Part shown: positions 1 to 11,036 of the stretch, piece by piece | How positions within the stretch are numbered: position 1 is the first letter of the stretch | How the letters are laid out: the number at the start of each line of letters is the position of its first letter | DNA from: Adiantum capillus-veneris | Lineage: Eukaryota > Streptophyta > Polypodiopsida > Polypodiales > Pteridaceae | Length of the DNA stretch: 64,000 nt | Direction: 5' to 3' | NCBI GenBank assembly: GCA_014529385.2 | Contig: CM043950.1 | Coordinates: 154,670,045-154,734,044 of the forward strand | Notes under the pieces: generated by a model | What the model saw: the letters and a program-made list of their open reading frames with translations, nothing else | The model's database searches: none | Told to the model about the DNA's origin: nothing | Made by a program: the position numbers and the translations under genes

Positions 1-469
1 TGCACTGCGAGGTCAGTTTTTGGCCTGTTCGGGGTCCGTTTGAGGTCATCTAAAAGGCCAAGGGTGCCCAAATAATAAAGCTAAGTGTGGGAACTGAAAA
101 AACTGAGAGAAGACCAGAAAAAACATGGAGAAGAGAGGAGGAACAGCCGCAGCTGTGTTTTTGCTCATTTTGGAGCCTGTTTTGGCCGTAAACTGCTCAT
201 CCGAGGTCGGATTTGAGCACTTTGACATTGTAGACTGAGGTTTTGGGCCGTTCCGGACACGATGACGCTGTCCATTTTGCCAAATTCCTCACTCTTTTTC
301 TGTTGTTTTTCTGTGTAATCTTCTCCGGTGAGTGAAGCTTCTTCTCCAATTTGTGATTGTATTTGGTATCTTTTACCCATATTGTGTGAGTTGTTTGCCC
401 CATTGGTGTTGGCCCAAGCTCATTTGTATCTAAACATCAGAAATTCTCCTCTTTTGAGCTAAATTTTTT

Positions 470-521
<52 letters not shown>

Positions 522-684
522 AGTGGACAAGTGGATAGTTTCTCTCCTCTCACTCCAGAGGTGTGTTCCCTATCTCGGCCAGGTGTGTTGTCTAAGCCGA
601 GTGGTGCCCCATAGTGTGTGTGTATATCCTTCCAAGAGTGTGTGTCGGGTCGTTATAGAGGCGCTCTGTGTGTTTTCATCCTGC
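1..684. other. Unassigned left flank of the tandem array
   Basis: I find no credible coding frame here. The sequence holds short oligo-T stretches, a pure TG microsatellite and further TGTGTG-rich stretches down to about 690. Homology to the downstream array units starts abruptly near 685, at the words GTCGATTGGC, so this flank is a different sequence joined to, or inserted in, the array. It could be part of another LTR, but no partner copy lies in the window to test this. Confidence 0.5.
472..520. repeat. (TG)n microsatellite
   Basis: An uninterrupted GT/TG dinucleotide tract of 49 bp. The Cys-Val-rich open frame across it is only a translation of the repeat. Confidence 0.97.
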
Positions 685-922
685 TCACAACGTCGATTGG
701 CTAGCCGCTAAGTGCACGGTCCGCTCTCAATGAGTGAAAAGAGGAACAAGGGGAGGCTGGACAAGTCCTTCTTTCTTGGGTTTCCTGTCATTCTTCAAAA
801 ACACGATTAGGAATCGACACGCCCAACTGGACTTGGTTACGTGCGATCTCAACAAGCAAAAAAATAATTCTTGTGGTCCTTTCCTTGGGTGATACTAAAC
901 ACTGTCAAATCTTTGATACCAA
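685..922 (-). repeat. Partial internal region (copy 0) of the T-array with decayed primer site
   Basis: This stretch aligns with 3848-4086, 6992-7225 and 10160-10391, i.e. the 5' part of the internal region on the minus strand. The primer site at 910-921 still ends in GATACCA but the expected GCTC has become TCTT. It shows that the array once extended further left. Confidence 0.8.
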
Positions 923-2126
923 TGTAAGGTGCAACAAAAGTGAATATTGAACTTTGCTCAAGATAAGTGCTCCGAATTATGCTTAAGGTTCCTTTTACTT
1001 ACAGAAGGGAGAGCCTTCCGTTCCTTTAGTGAGAGAGTGCAAATGATCACAAAGAAAGCGGATATACACAGTGAATGAAGCTGCTAAATGAGATAGAGAG
1101 AGAAGAATACGACACCACAATGTTGTCAAACCCTCCTTCGAAGGCCCCACTGTCTATGGCGAGAGTGGTCTACTTTTGATTGCATAAATCTCTACAATGC
1201 TTTGCACTTGCAGACAATGTCAACGACGATGAGGACAACGATGAGACAGATTGAAATCTGAAAACACTAATGGCTGAAATTTACAAATCTTGTATATGCT
1301 GAATTGTGACTCTATGTCGATGAAGACGGCGATGACAACAATGTGACGACGAAGTGCTGAAAACGTTGATGCTGTAATCTACGTTTTCCGGGCTAAATCT
1401 GCAAACTTTTGTGGATCTCACCGTGCGAGGAGGATCTGCTGCGCGAAGGTGAGACCTGCGAGGTTTGGGACTTCTACTGCGGTGTCTTGATGCTGAAAAC
1501 TGAAAACGCTGATGCTTCTTGGGTTTCTGTCGCGATGAATCTGCAAAATGCTAGGAGTCCTGCTGATCCAAAAATGCTAGGGATGATATGTGATCTGATA
1601 CAAAAATTCTAGGCTTTTTGCTTGATCCTGCTGTTGGCAGGCTGCAGTAACGCAAAAACGCTAGCTGTCCTTGGTAAAAATGCTAGGTTGGTCTTTGGCT
1701 GAAAACACTGTGTTGACTACCCGGGGGGTCTTGCTGAGAAGGTGCATTATTGGATGTCACGTCCCTCTTGCCTCTTCTACCATAAAGTGCTAGCACTGAG
1801 TTTTCTTACATATTGCTTGTCAAATTGCCCTACCCAATTTCCCAACAAAAGTCGCTTAAAAGTAATAAGTGAAAAATGGCTAAAATAGGAAAATTAGATT
1901 TTTGCACTATAAAATGTTGCTGATGAATTGTGATGGTAATGTTGATGATCATGTTGTGTACAACCAGAGGATATGCATCTACTCTAAGTGTCTATACATG
2001 CACAGTCTGTGAACAGACTCACAAAAGTGCCAGAACACTTTCTAAGCTAACTGAACTGAGCTGAACTGAGCCCTAGTCATGAAGTAGCTTGTCCGTGTAC
2101 ACATAGGGTTAGATATGCACATGACA
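923..2126 (-). repeat. T-array LTR1 (1204 bp)
   Basis: Plus-strand ends are TGTAAGG... and ...CATGACA, i.e. TGTCATG...TTACA on the element strand. The polypurine tract complement follows at 2127-2143. The LTR contains many degenerate copies of an AAAATGCTAGG or AAAACGCTGATG motif, mainly between 1490 and 1710. It serves as the 3' LTR of the copy-1 unit. Confidence 0.88.
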
Positions 2127-2171
2127 TACCCTCCTTTTCAAAGTGAGGTACTGGTACCGGTCTGTATGGCG

Positions 2172-3614
2172 TCAAGGGAGATCGCCAACAGCGTCTGGAT
2201 GAATCCTGGGAAGGATTTCGCCGGCCCACTCTGATGCGTGGGCCATGCAATACTTGAACTTCATAAAGGTGTGCAACGCTTGCTTCTTTGGGCAGCGCCG
2301 AAAGCGACACAAAGTCATCTGTGGCTCCTTCAATGCTTCACCTTCGTTGATAGTAATGCATCTACCTTCTTCAACTGAAACCACTCCTAACACAAAAACA
2401 TGAACATACCCATTCCATGTAAAGTGACCGGAAAAATTCTAGCCTTTTCAAAAGACTGTGCTCGCAATGTAGATAAACATAGAGATGGAGTGCCAAACCG
2501 TTCATCAAACACACGCAAACAATGGAGTCTAATCTTGACTTTCTGATCTAAATCAATCAACTGTGGCAAATCACAACGGAATTGCCCATGCTTGATGCTC
2601 AATCCTTCTTTTGCTCTTTCGAATACTCTGTCATGCTAAGGAAGAGACATAGAATGTGAATTCCTTGAATGAAAACATTTCATCTTTTCATGAGTAATCT
2701 GCATACATCCATGCTCATTCATGAGTGAATCATGTTCATAGTGCAATATGTCATGCCTATGAAAAGGGATCACATAAGGACGGTGACTAAAATATAGGAA
2801 AGCATCACGAATGAAACACTCAAACAATGCGTGCTGACTAATCATTCGAACAAATAATACTTTCCGTAGGGGTTCTTTGGACCTCGACTCGAGAGTGAAG
2901 ATCGGTTCTTTGTGATTGATCGAATCTGCAATGAGGTTAGCTTCACTAGAAAAAGCATCAACTAAATCAACATCCTTGTGAACAATCACATCATTATCAG
3001 TCAAATCATCATGCTCGTGAATAATCACATCTGGGCCATGCAAATCATGATGCTCGTGAATAATCACATCTTGATTATGTAAATCATCATGCTGATCATT
3101 ATCATGCAAATCATGTGTGTCGTGCTTTAGAGAAGAACAGACTGAGAGAGTCTCCTTCTCCTCATCCTTTGCAATTTGTGCATGCACATAAGAAAAAAGT
3201 CAGAACAACTCTTGCATGCGTTGGGCTCTCTTTTCGACCGCCAAGCGCGCTTGCTCCCACTCACGTTCAAAGATCAACCGGCTTTCTTCGTGCTCGTGAG
3301 CCAATTCTGCTTTTCTTTCTTGGTGCTCGCACTCCATTTCCGCTTTTCTTTCTTGGTGCTCACGCTTTGTGGCTGCCATTCTTTTGTTGTGTGCACGATC
3401 TAATTCTACCTTTCTTTCTGCTTTTCTTTCTGTTGTTCTAACTTTCTGTCCATCATCATCTTGTCAAAAGCCTCCATAGGAGTGAGTGCAATCCTTGGCG
3501 TAGATGGGGAAGAGGGACAGTCTGAAAAACCTCTTGGTGAGGAAAATTCTTCTTCGCCACTGCCATGCTCATCCCTCCATGCGAAGTATCCATTCCACTA
3601 TGGGTAATGACCAT
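2172..3614 (-). pseudogene. T-element family-specific ORF, copy 1 (decayed)
   Basis: This is the same frame as in copies 2 and 3. The first ATG in the homologous position is at 3614. In order it carries an acidic N-terminus, a charged helical stretch, a run of HEHDDL/DVIIHEHDDL repeats (about 3130-2980), a KEP-ESRSKEP segment and a His/Met-rich tail. Unlike copies 2 and 3 it keeps an Arg codon at about 2846, where they have TGA, so the frame is continuous from 3187 to 2636. It then stops at SLP-stop where copy 2 has Trp. A one-base deletion near 3575 and other lesions break the N-terminal half. I do not recognise the protein and it shows no gag, protease, integrase or RT motif. Function unknown. 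Confidence 0.55.
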
Positions 3615-4073
3615 ACATTGAAGTCTTGGGTTCTTAAGTTCACAAGGATCTTGGGTTCTTGTGGGTCTTGGGTTCTTGGGTTCTTGAGTCTTGAGGTTCT
3701 TCAGGTTCTGGAGTCTTGAGGTTCTTGAGGTTCTTCTTTAGCTTGCAATCTGCGTTAGAGAAGAATCTTCTCTTACCCCAGCTCGTCTCTTTTCTGCGGG
3801 CGGACCCCTTAGCGACCTTGTGCTCACACCAAGGTTGCTTTTTCCCACCTCACGTCGATTGGCCGGCCGCTAAGTGCACGGTACGCTCTCAATGAGTGAA
3901 AAGAAGAACAAGGGGAGGCTGGACGAGTCCTTCTTTCTTGGGTTTCTTGTCATTCTTCAAAAACATGATTAGGAATCGACACGCCCAAGTGGACTTGGGT
4001 TACGTGCGACCGCAACAAGCAAAAAAAATAATTCCTGTGGTTCTTTCCTTGAGTGATACAGAAAACTGCCAAA

Positions 4074-4085
4074 GCTCTGATACCA
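4074..4085 (-). promoter_or_regulatory. T-element primer binding site (initiator-Met tRNA)
   Basis: The minus strand reads TGGTATCAGAGC, one base inside the LTR end. Intact twins occur at 7213-7224; 10379-10390 has one mismatch and 910-921 is decayed. This match fixes the element orientation as minus strand. Confidence 0.92.
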
Positions 4086-4086
4086 A

Positions 4087-5290
4087 TGTAAGGTGCAGCG
4101 GAAGTGAATATTGAACTTTGCTCAAGATGAGTACTCAGAATTGTGCTCAAGGTTCCTTTTACTTACAGAAGGGAGAGCCTTTGTTTCTTTAGTGAGAGAG
4201 TGCAAATGATCACAAACAAAGTGGATAGACACTGTGAATGAAGGTGCTGAGATTGAGAGATAGAGAGAGAAGAATACGACACCAGAATGTTGTCAAACCC
4301 TCCTCCGAAGGCCCCACTTTCTACGGTGAAAGTGGTCTACTATTGATTGCACAAATCTCTACAATGCTTTGGACTTGCGGATGATGTCGACGACGATGAG
4401 GAAGAGGACGAGACGGACTGAAATCTGAAAACGCTAATGGGTGAAATCTGCAAATCTTGTGTCTGCTCAATTTTGACTCTATGTCAATGACAATAGCGAT
4501 GACAACGATGTGACGACGACGTCCTGAAAACACAGATACTGAAATCTGCGTTTTTCGGGCTGAATCTGTAAACTTCTGTGGATCTGACCGTGCGACGAGG
4601 ATCTGTTGCGGGAAGGTGAGATCTGCAAGGTTTGGGACTTCTACTGTGGTGTCTTGATGCTGAAAACTGAAAACGCTGATGCTTCTAGGCTTTCTGTTGC
4701 GATGAATCTGCAAAACGCTAGGAGTCCTGCTGATCCAAAAATGCTAGGGCTGATCTGTGATCTGATGCAAAAATGTTAGTCTTTTGCTTGATCCTGTTGT
4801 CGTTAGGCTGCTGTAATGCAAAAACGTTGGCTGTCCTTGGCAAAAATGCTAGGCTGGTCTTTGGCTCAAAACATTGTGTTGACTGTTGGGGAGGTCTTGC
4901 TGAGAAGGTGCACTAATGGATGTCAAGTCCCTAATGCCTCTTCTGCTTGAAAGTGCTAGCGTTGGGTTTTCTTATATGCTTGCTTGTCAAATTGCCTACC
5001 GAGTCTCCCAACAAAAGTCACTTAAAGAATAGAGAAGAATGGCTAATATAGGAAAAATAGGTTTTCTGCACTGTAAAATGCTCCTGATGAATTCTGACGG
5101 TAATGTTGATGATCATGCTGTGTGCAACCAGAGGATATGCATCTACTCTAAGTTTCTCGACATGCACCATCTGCGAACAGACTCACAAAAGTGCCAGAAC
5201 AGTTCCTGAGCTAACTGAACTGAACTGAACCCAACCCTAGTCATGAAGTAGCTTGTCCATGTACACATAGGGTTAGATGTGACTATGACA
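4087..5290 (-). repeat. T-array LTR2 (1204 bp)
   Basis: Same length and ends as LTR1. It lies between two internal regions, so it is at once the 5' LTR of copy 1 and the 3' LTR of copy 2. A TATA-like TATAAG lies on the minus strand near 4970. A 130-codon open frame on the minus strand (4713-4321) recurs in shorter form in LTR3 and the lone LTR. I treat it as chance opening inside the LTR, not a gene. Confidence 0.9.
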
Positions 5291-5306
5291 TCGCTTCCTT
5301 TTCAAA
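5291..5306 (-). promoter_or_regulatory. T-element polypurine tract (copy 2)
   Basis: The minus strand reads a purine-rich CTTTGAAAAGGAAGCGA directly before the LTR start TGTCA. Equivalent tracts flank LTR1 (2127-2143) and LTR3 (8395-8410), where the form is AAAGGAGGGGA. Confidence 0.75.
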
Positions 5307-5358
5307 GTGAGGTACTCGTACCGAGCTGTATGGCGTCGAGGGAGATCGCCAATAGCGT

Positions 5359-6763
5359 CTAGATGAATCTTGGGAAGGACTCTTCGCCGGCCCACTCTGA
5401 TGCGTGGGTCATGCGATACTTGAACTTATTAAAGGTCTGCAACGCTTGCTTCTTTGGGCCGCACCGAAAGCGATACAAAGTCATATGTGGCCCTTTCAAT
5501 GCTTCAACTTCGTCAATAATAATGCGTCTACCTTCTTCAAGAATCTCTGAGGATGAAAATTCCTGAAACCACTTCCAACACAAAAACGTGAACATACCCA
5601 TTCCATGTAAAGTGACTGGAAAAATTCTAGTCTTTCGAAAAGACTGTGCATGCAATGTAGATGAACATAGAGACGGAGTGCCAAACCGTTCATCAAACAC
5701 ACGCAAACATCAGAGTCTAATCTTGAGTTTCTGATCTAAATCAATCAACTGTGGCAAATCACGATGGAAATAACCAGATGCTCAATCCTTCTTGTGCTCT
5801 TTCGGATACTGTGTCATGCCAAGGAAGAGACATGGAATGTGAATTCCTTGAATGCAAACATTTCATCTTTTCATGAGTAACCCACATACATCCGTGCTCA
5901 TTCATGAGTGAATCGTGTTCATCATGCAATGTGCCATGCCTATCAAAAGGGATCACATAAGGATGGTGACTAAAATACAGTAAAGCATCGCTAATGAAAC
6001 ACTCGAACAATCCGTGCTGACTAATCATTCAAACACATAATACTTCCTGTGGGGGTTCTTTGGACCTCGACTCGAGAGCCAAGATTGGTTCTTCGTGATT
6101 GATCGAATCTTTGTGTGGGGGTTCTTTGGACCTCGACTCGAGAGCCAAGATCGGTTCTTTGCGATTGATCGAATCTGCAATGAGGTTAGCTTCACTAGAA
6201 AAAGAATCAACTAAATCATCATCCTTGTGAACAATCACATCATTATCAGGCAAATCACAATGCTCGTGAATAATCACATCTTGACCATGCAAACCATCAT
6301 GCTCATGAATAATCACATCTTGATCATGTAAGTCATCTTGCTTATCATTATCATGCAAATCATGTGTCTCGTGCTTTGGAGAAGAACAGACTGAGAGAGT
6401 CTCCTTCTCCTGATCCTTTGCTAACCGACTTTCTTCGCCCTCACGAGCCAATTCTGTTGTTCTTTCTTGGTGCTCGCGATCCATTTTTGCTTTTCTTTCT
6501 TGATGCTCACGGTTTAGGGCTGCCATTCTTTCGTTGTGTGCACGATCTAATTCTGCCATTCTTTCTTCTTTTCTTGCTTCGTGTTCTAACTTTCTGTCCA
6601 TAATCATCTTGTCAAAATCCTCCATAGGGGTGAGTGCAATCCTTGGCGCAGATGGGGAAGAGGGAGGGTCGGAAAAACCTCCTTGTGGGAAAAATTCTTC
6701 TTCGCCACTGTCATGCTCATCACCTCCATGCGAAGTATCCATTCCGCTTCGTATAATGACCAT
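5359..6763 (-). pseudogene. T-element family-specific ORF, copy 2 (best preserved N-terminal half)
   Basis: The frame is open from above 6763 down to a TGA at 6029-6031, then resumes in the same frame to 5759 and, after further lesions, in another frame to 5359. From the ATG at 6763 the ancestral product would be about 470 residues. Visible parts: a Gly/Glu-rich acidic segment; an E/R/K/H-rich amphipathic stretch built on REHQERKAKMDREH-like heptads, probably coiled coil (about 6610-6430); three or four DVIIHEHDDLHGQ repeats (6375-6230); a duplicated unit of about 20 residues with KEPILALESRSKEP (6180-6050); and a C-terminal region with FGTPSLC, FPVTLHGMGM and CWKWFQEF. It has no known retrotransposon domain. 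Its retention in every unit suggests it once mattered to the element. Family unknown to me. Confidence 0.6.
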
Positions 6764-7225
6764 ACATTGAAGTCTTGGGTTCTTAAGTTCACGAGGAACT
6801 TGGGTTCTTGTGCGTCTTGGGTTCTTGAGTCTTGAGATTCTTGAGCTTCTGGAGTCTTGAGGTTCTTGAGGTTCTTCTTTAGCTTGCAATCTGTGCTAGA
6901 GAAGGATCTTCTCTTACCCGAGCTCGTCTCTTTTTTGCGGACGCACCCCTTAGCGGCCTTGCGCTCACATCAAGGTTTCTTTTTCCCACCTCATGTCGAT
7001 TGGCCAGCCACTAAGTGCACGGTATGCTCTCAATGAGTGAAAAGAGGAACAAGGGGCGGCCGGACAAGTCCTTCCTGCTTGGGTTTCGTATCATTCTTCA
7101 AAAACAGGATTAGGAATCGACACGCCCAGGTGGACTTGGGTTACATGCGACCGCAACAAGCAAAAAAAATTACTTGTGGTTCTCTCCTTGGGTGATACAA
7201 AACATTATCAAAGCTCTGATACCAA

Positions 7226-8394
7226 TGTAAGGTGCAGCGGAAGTGAATATTGAACTTTGCTCAAGATGAGTACTCCGAACTGTGATCAAGGTTCCTTTTA
7301 CTTATGGAAGGGAGAGCCTTTTGTTCCTTTAGTGAGAGAGTACAAATGATCACAAGCAAAGTGGATAGACACTGTGAATGAAGGTGGTGAGAGTGAGAGA
7401 TAGAGAGATAAGAATAGGACACCAGAATGTTGTCAAACCCTCCTCCGAAGGCCCCACTCTCTATGACGAGGGTGGTCTACTATTGATTCGGACAATGTTG
7501 ACAACGATGAGGAGGACGATGAGACGGGCTGAAAACTGAAAACACTAAAGGCTGGAATCTGCAAATCTTGTATCTGCTGAATTCTGACTCTATGTCGGTG
7601 ACGACGACAATGACGATGATGTGATGACGACGTGCTAAAAACGCAAATGTTGAAATTTGCATTTTCCGGGCTGAATCTCCAAACTTCTGTGGATCTAATC
7701 GTGCGACGAGGATCTGCTGCGAGAAGGGGAGGTCTGCGAGGTTTGGGACTTCTAGTGCGGTGTCTTGATGGTGAAAATTGAGAACGCTGATGCTTCTAGG
7801 GTTTCTGTCGCAATGAATCTGCAAAACTCTAGGAGTCCTACTGATCCAAAAACGCTAGGGCTGATCTGTGATCTGATGCAAAAATGCTAGGCTTTTGCTT
7901 GATCCTGCTATCGCTAGGCTGCTGTAATGCAAAAACGCTGATTGTCCTTGGCAAAACGCTATGCAGGTCATTGATTGAAAATGTTGTATTGACTGCCGGG
8001 GGGGTCCTTCTGAGAAGGTGCACTGTTGGATGTCAGGTCCCTACTACCTCCTCTGCCAGAAAGTGCTAGCACTGGGTTTTTTTATATACTTCCTTGTCAA
8101 ATTGCCCTACCCAGTTTTCCAACAAAAGTCACTTAAAAATAATAAGTGAAAAATGGCTCAAATAGGGAAAATAGTTTTTCTGCACTGTAAAATGCTCCTG
8201 ATGGTAATGCTGATGATCATGCTGTGTGCAACCAGAGGATATGCATCCACTCTAAGTGTCTAGACATGCGCAGTCTACGAACAGACTCACAAAAGTGCCA
8301 GAACATTTCCTAAGCTAACTAAACTGAATCGAACTGAACCCTAGTCATGAAGTAGCTTGTCCACGTATACATAGGGTTAGATGTGCACGTGACA
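7226..8394 (-). repeat. T-array LTR3 (1169 bp)
   Basis: Ends TGTAAGG/GTGACA on the plus strand. It is slightly shorter than LTR1 and LTR2 through small deletions. A minus-strand TATATAAA lies at 8081-8088, about 305 nt from the LTR start, a plausible TATA box for transcription leftwards. The AAAACGCTAGG-type motif recurs about eight times between 7780 and 7995. Confidence 0.9.
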
Positions 8395-8404
8395 TCCCCT
8401 CCTT

Positions 8405-9912
8405 TCAAAGGGAGGTACTAGTACTGAACTGTATGGCGTCGATGGAGATCGCGACCAACAGCATCTGGATGAATCCTAGGAAGGACTCTTTGCCGGCCGA
8501 CTCTGATGTGTGGGCCATGAGATATTTGAACTTGATAAAGGTTTGCAACACTTGCTTTTTTGGGCCGCGCCGAAAGCGACACAAAGTCATCTGTGGCTCC
8601 TTAAATGCTTCAACTTCGTCAATAGTCATGCGTCTATCTTTTTCAAGAATCTCCGAGGATGAAAATTCCTGAAACCACTTCCAACACAAAAACATGAACA
8701 TACCCATTTCATGTAAAGTGACTGGAAAATTTCTATTCTTTCGAAAAGACTCTGCATGCAATGTAGATGAACATAGAGACGGAGTGCCAAACCCCTCATC
8801 AAACACACGCAAACACGGAGTCTAATCTTGACTTTTTGATCTAAATCAATCAACTATGGCCAATCACAATGGAAATGTCCATGCTTGATGCTCAATCCTT
8901 CTTGTGCTCTTTCGGATATTGTGCCATGCCAAGGAAGAGACATGGATTGTGAATTCCTTGAATGCAAACATTTCATCTTTTCATGAGTAATCCGCATACG
9001 TCCGTGCTTATTCATGAGTGAATCATGCTCACTGTGCAATATGTCATGCCTATGAAAAGAGATCACATAAGGACGGTGCCTGAAATATAGGAAAGCATCA
9101 CGAATGAAACACTCGAACAATGCGTGTTGACTAATCATTCAAACACATAATACTTCCTATGGGGTTTCTTTGGACGTCGACTCGAGAGACAAGATCAATT
9201 CTTCATGATTGATCGAATCTTCCCGTGGGGGTTCTTTGGACCTCCACTCGAGAGCCAAGATAGGTTCTTTGTGATTGCTCAAATCTGCAATGAGGTTAGC
9301 TTCACTAGAAAAAGCATCAACTAAACCATCCTCCTTGTGAACAATCACATCATTATTAGGCAAATCACCATGCTTGTGAATAATCACATCTTGACCATGC
9401 AAATCATCATGCTCGTGAATAATCACATCTTGATCATGTAAATCATCACGCTTATCATTATCATGCAAATCATGTATGTCGTGCTTTGGAGAAGAAAAGA
9501 TGAGAGAGTCTCCTTCTCCTGATCCTTTGCAATCTGTGCCTACACATTAGAAAAAAGTCGGAACAACTCTTGCATGTGTTGGGCTCTCTGTTCGGCCGCC
9601 AACCGCGCTTGCTCACGCTCACGCTCAAAGGCTAACCGGCTTTCTTCACGCTCACGAGCCAATTCTGTTGTTCTTTCTTGGTGCTCGAGATCCATTTTCG
9701 CTTTTCTTTCTTGGTGCTCACGCTTTATGGATGCCATTCTTACGTTGTGTGCACGATCTAATTCTGCTTTTCTTGCTTCGTGTTCTAACTTTCTGTCCAT
9801 CATCATCTTGTGAAAAGCCTCCATAGGAGTGAGTGCAATCCTTGGCGTAGATGGGGAAGAGGGAGGGTCGGAAAAACCTCGTGTGCGAAAAATTCTTCTT
9901 CGCCACTGCCAT
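8405..9912 (-). pseudogene. T-element family-specific ORF, copy 3 (fragmented)
   Basis: Homologous blocks lie at 9824-9540 (charged coiled-coil-like stretch with AREREESRLAFEREREQ), 9468-9157 (HEHDDLHGQDVII repeats plus the duplicated KEP unit), 9138-8854 and 8812-8405. The homologue of the copy-2 start ATG has become ATA. TGA replaces Arg at the same site as in copy 2, and TAG follows CDWP. Copies 2 and 3 share the KEP-unit duplication that copy 1 lacks, so they are likely more closely related to each other. The coiled-coil part is longest here and has no counterpart gap, so it best shows that segment. Confidence 0.55.
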
Positions 9913-10391
9913 GCTTCGAGTAATGACTATACACTGAAGTCTTGGGTTCTTAAGTTCACAAGGAACTTGGGTTCTTGTGGGTCTTGGGTTCTTGGGTTCT
10001 TGAGTCTTGAGGTTCTGGAGTCTTGAGGTTCTTAAGCTTCTTCTTTAGCTTGCAATCTACATTAGCGAAGAATCTTCTCTAATCCGAGCTCGTCTCTTTT
10101 CTGCGGGCGCACCCCTTAGTGGCCTTGCGCTCACACCAAGGTTTCTTTTTCACACCTCAAGTCTCTTGGCCGGCCGCTAAGTGCACGGTCCGCTCTCAAT
10201 GAGTGAAAAGAGGAACAAGGGGAGGCTGGACAAGTCCTTTTTTCTTAGGTTTCCTGTCATCTTCAAATACATGATTAGGAATCGACACGCCCAAGTGGAG
10301 TTGGGTTACGTGCGACCGCACAAGCAAAAAAATTAATTCTTGTGGTTCTTTCCTTGAGTGATAGAGAACACTGTCAAAGCTCTAATACCAA

Positions 10392-11036
10392 TGTAAGGTG
10401 CAACAGACGTGAATATTGAACTTTGCTCAAGATGAGTGCTCCGAATTGTGCTCAAGGTTCCTTTTACTTATGTAAGGGAGAGCCTTCCATTCCTTTAGTG
10501 AGAGAGTGGAAATGATCACAAACAATGTGGATAGACACTGTGAATGAAGGTGCTGAGACTAAGAGATAGAGAGAGAAGAATACGACACCAGAATATTGTC
10601 AAACCCTCCTCCAAAGGCCCCACTCTCTATGGCGAGAGTGGTCTACTATTGATTGCACAAATCTCTACAATGCTTTGAACTTGCAGACGATGTCGACGAC
10701 AATGAGGACGACAACGAGACGGGCTGAAATCTTAGAACGCTTATGGGTGAAATCTGCAAATCTTGTATCTGCTGAATTTTGACTCTATGTCGGTGAGGAT
10801 GGCGATGACCACAATGCAAGAACGGTGCGCTGAAAACGCAGATGTTGAAATCTGTGTTTTCCGGGCTGAATCTGCAAACTTCAGTGGATCTGACCATGCA
10901 ATGAGGTTCTGCTACGGAAAAGTGAGATCTGCGAGGTTTGAGACTTCTAGTACGCTGTCTTGATGCTGAAAACTAACAACGCTGATGCTTCTGGGGTTTC
11001 TGTCCAAAGATGCTAGGGTTGATTCTGCTAATGCGT
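10392..11036 (-). repeat. T-array LTR4, truncated
   Basis: Starts like the other LTRs with a one-mismatch primer site beside it (10379-10390, GCTCTAATACCA on the plus strand). It matches them to about 11030, with internal deletions after 10990, then changes to sequence also found at 23877. The outer half of the LTR is missing, so the array has been cut by, or recombined with, Ty3-E. Confidence 0.8.

Larger units (their letters stand above)
685..11036 (-). mobile_element. T-array: head-to-tail array of a non-autonomous LTR retrotransposon sharing LTRs
   Basis: Units recur every 3.1-3.2 kb, in the order LTR, internal region, LTR, internal region. On the minus strand each LTR runs from TGTCA (beside a purine tract of the type AAAGGAGGGGA) to TTACA. 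It is followed after one base by TGGTATCAGAGC, the primer site for initiator-Met tRNA. LTR1 and LTR2 are both 1204 bp. Internal regions measure about 1.96, 1.94 and 2.00 kb and show no protease, integrase or reverse transcriptase. An LTR pair with no pol is non-autonomous by definition (LARD-like). The shared-LTR chain is what unequal LTR-LTR recombination between copies would produce; that mechanism is inference. The left end is a partial internal region at 685-922. The right end is LTR4, cut by Ty3-E. Confidence 0.88.

Noticed and set aside
472-711. 79-residue Cys-Val repeat protein
   Set aside because: It is a translation of the TG microsatellite and has no support beyond it.
4074-4085. 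tRNA-Met gene
   Set aside because: Only 12 bases match the tRNA 3' end; no cloverleaf surrounds it. It is a primer binding site. The same holds for 30385, 44444 and 54970.
4321-4713. 130-codon ORF inside T LTR2, with relatives in LTR3 and the lone LTR
   Set aside because: It is recurrent because the LTRs are homologous. It lies in repetitive LTR sequence, with shifts between copies and no domain. Left out as a gene.
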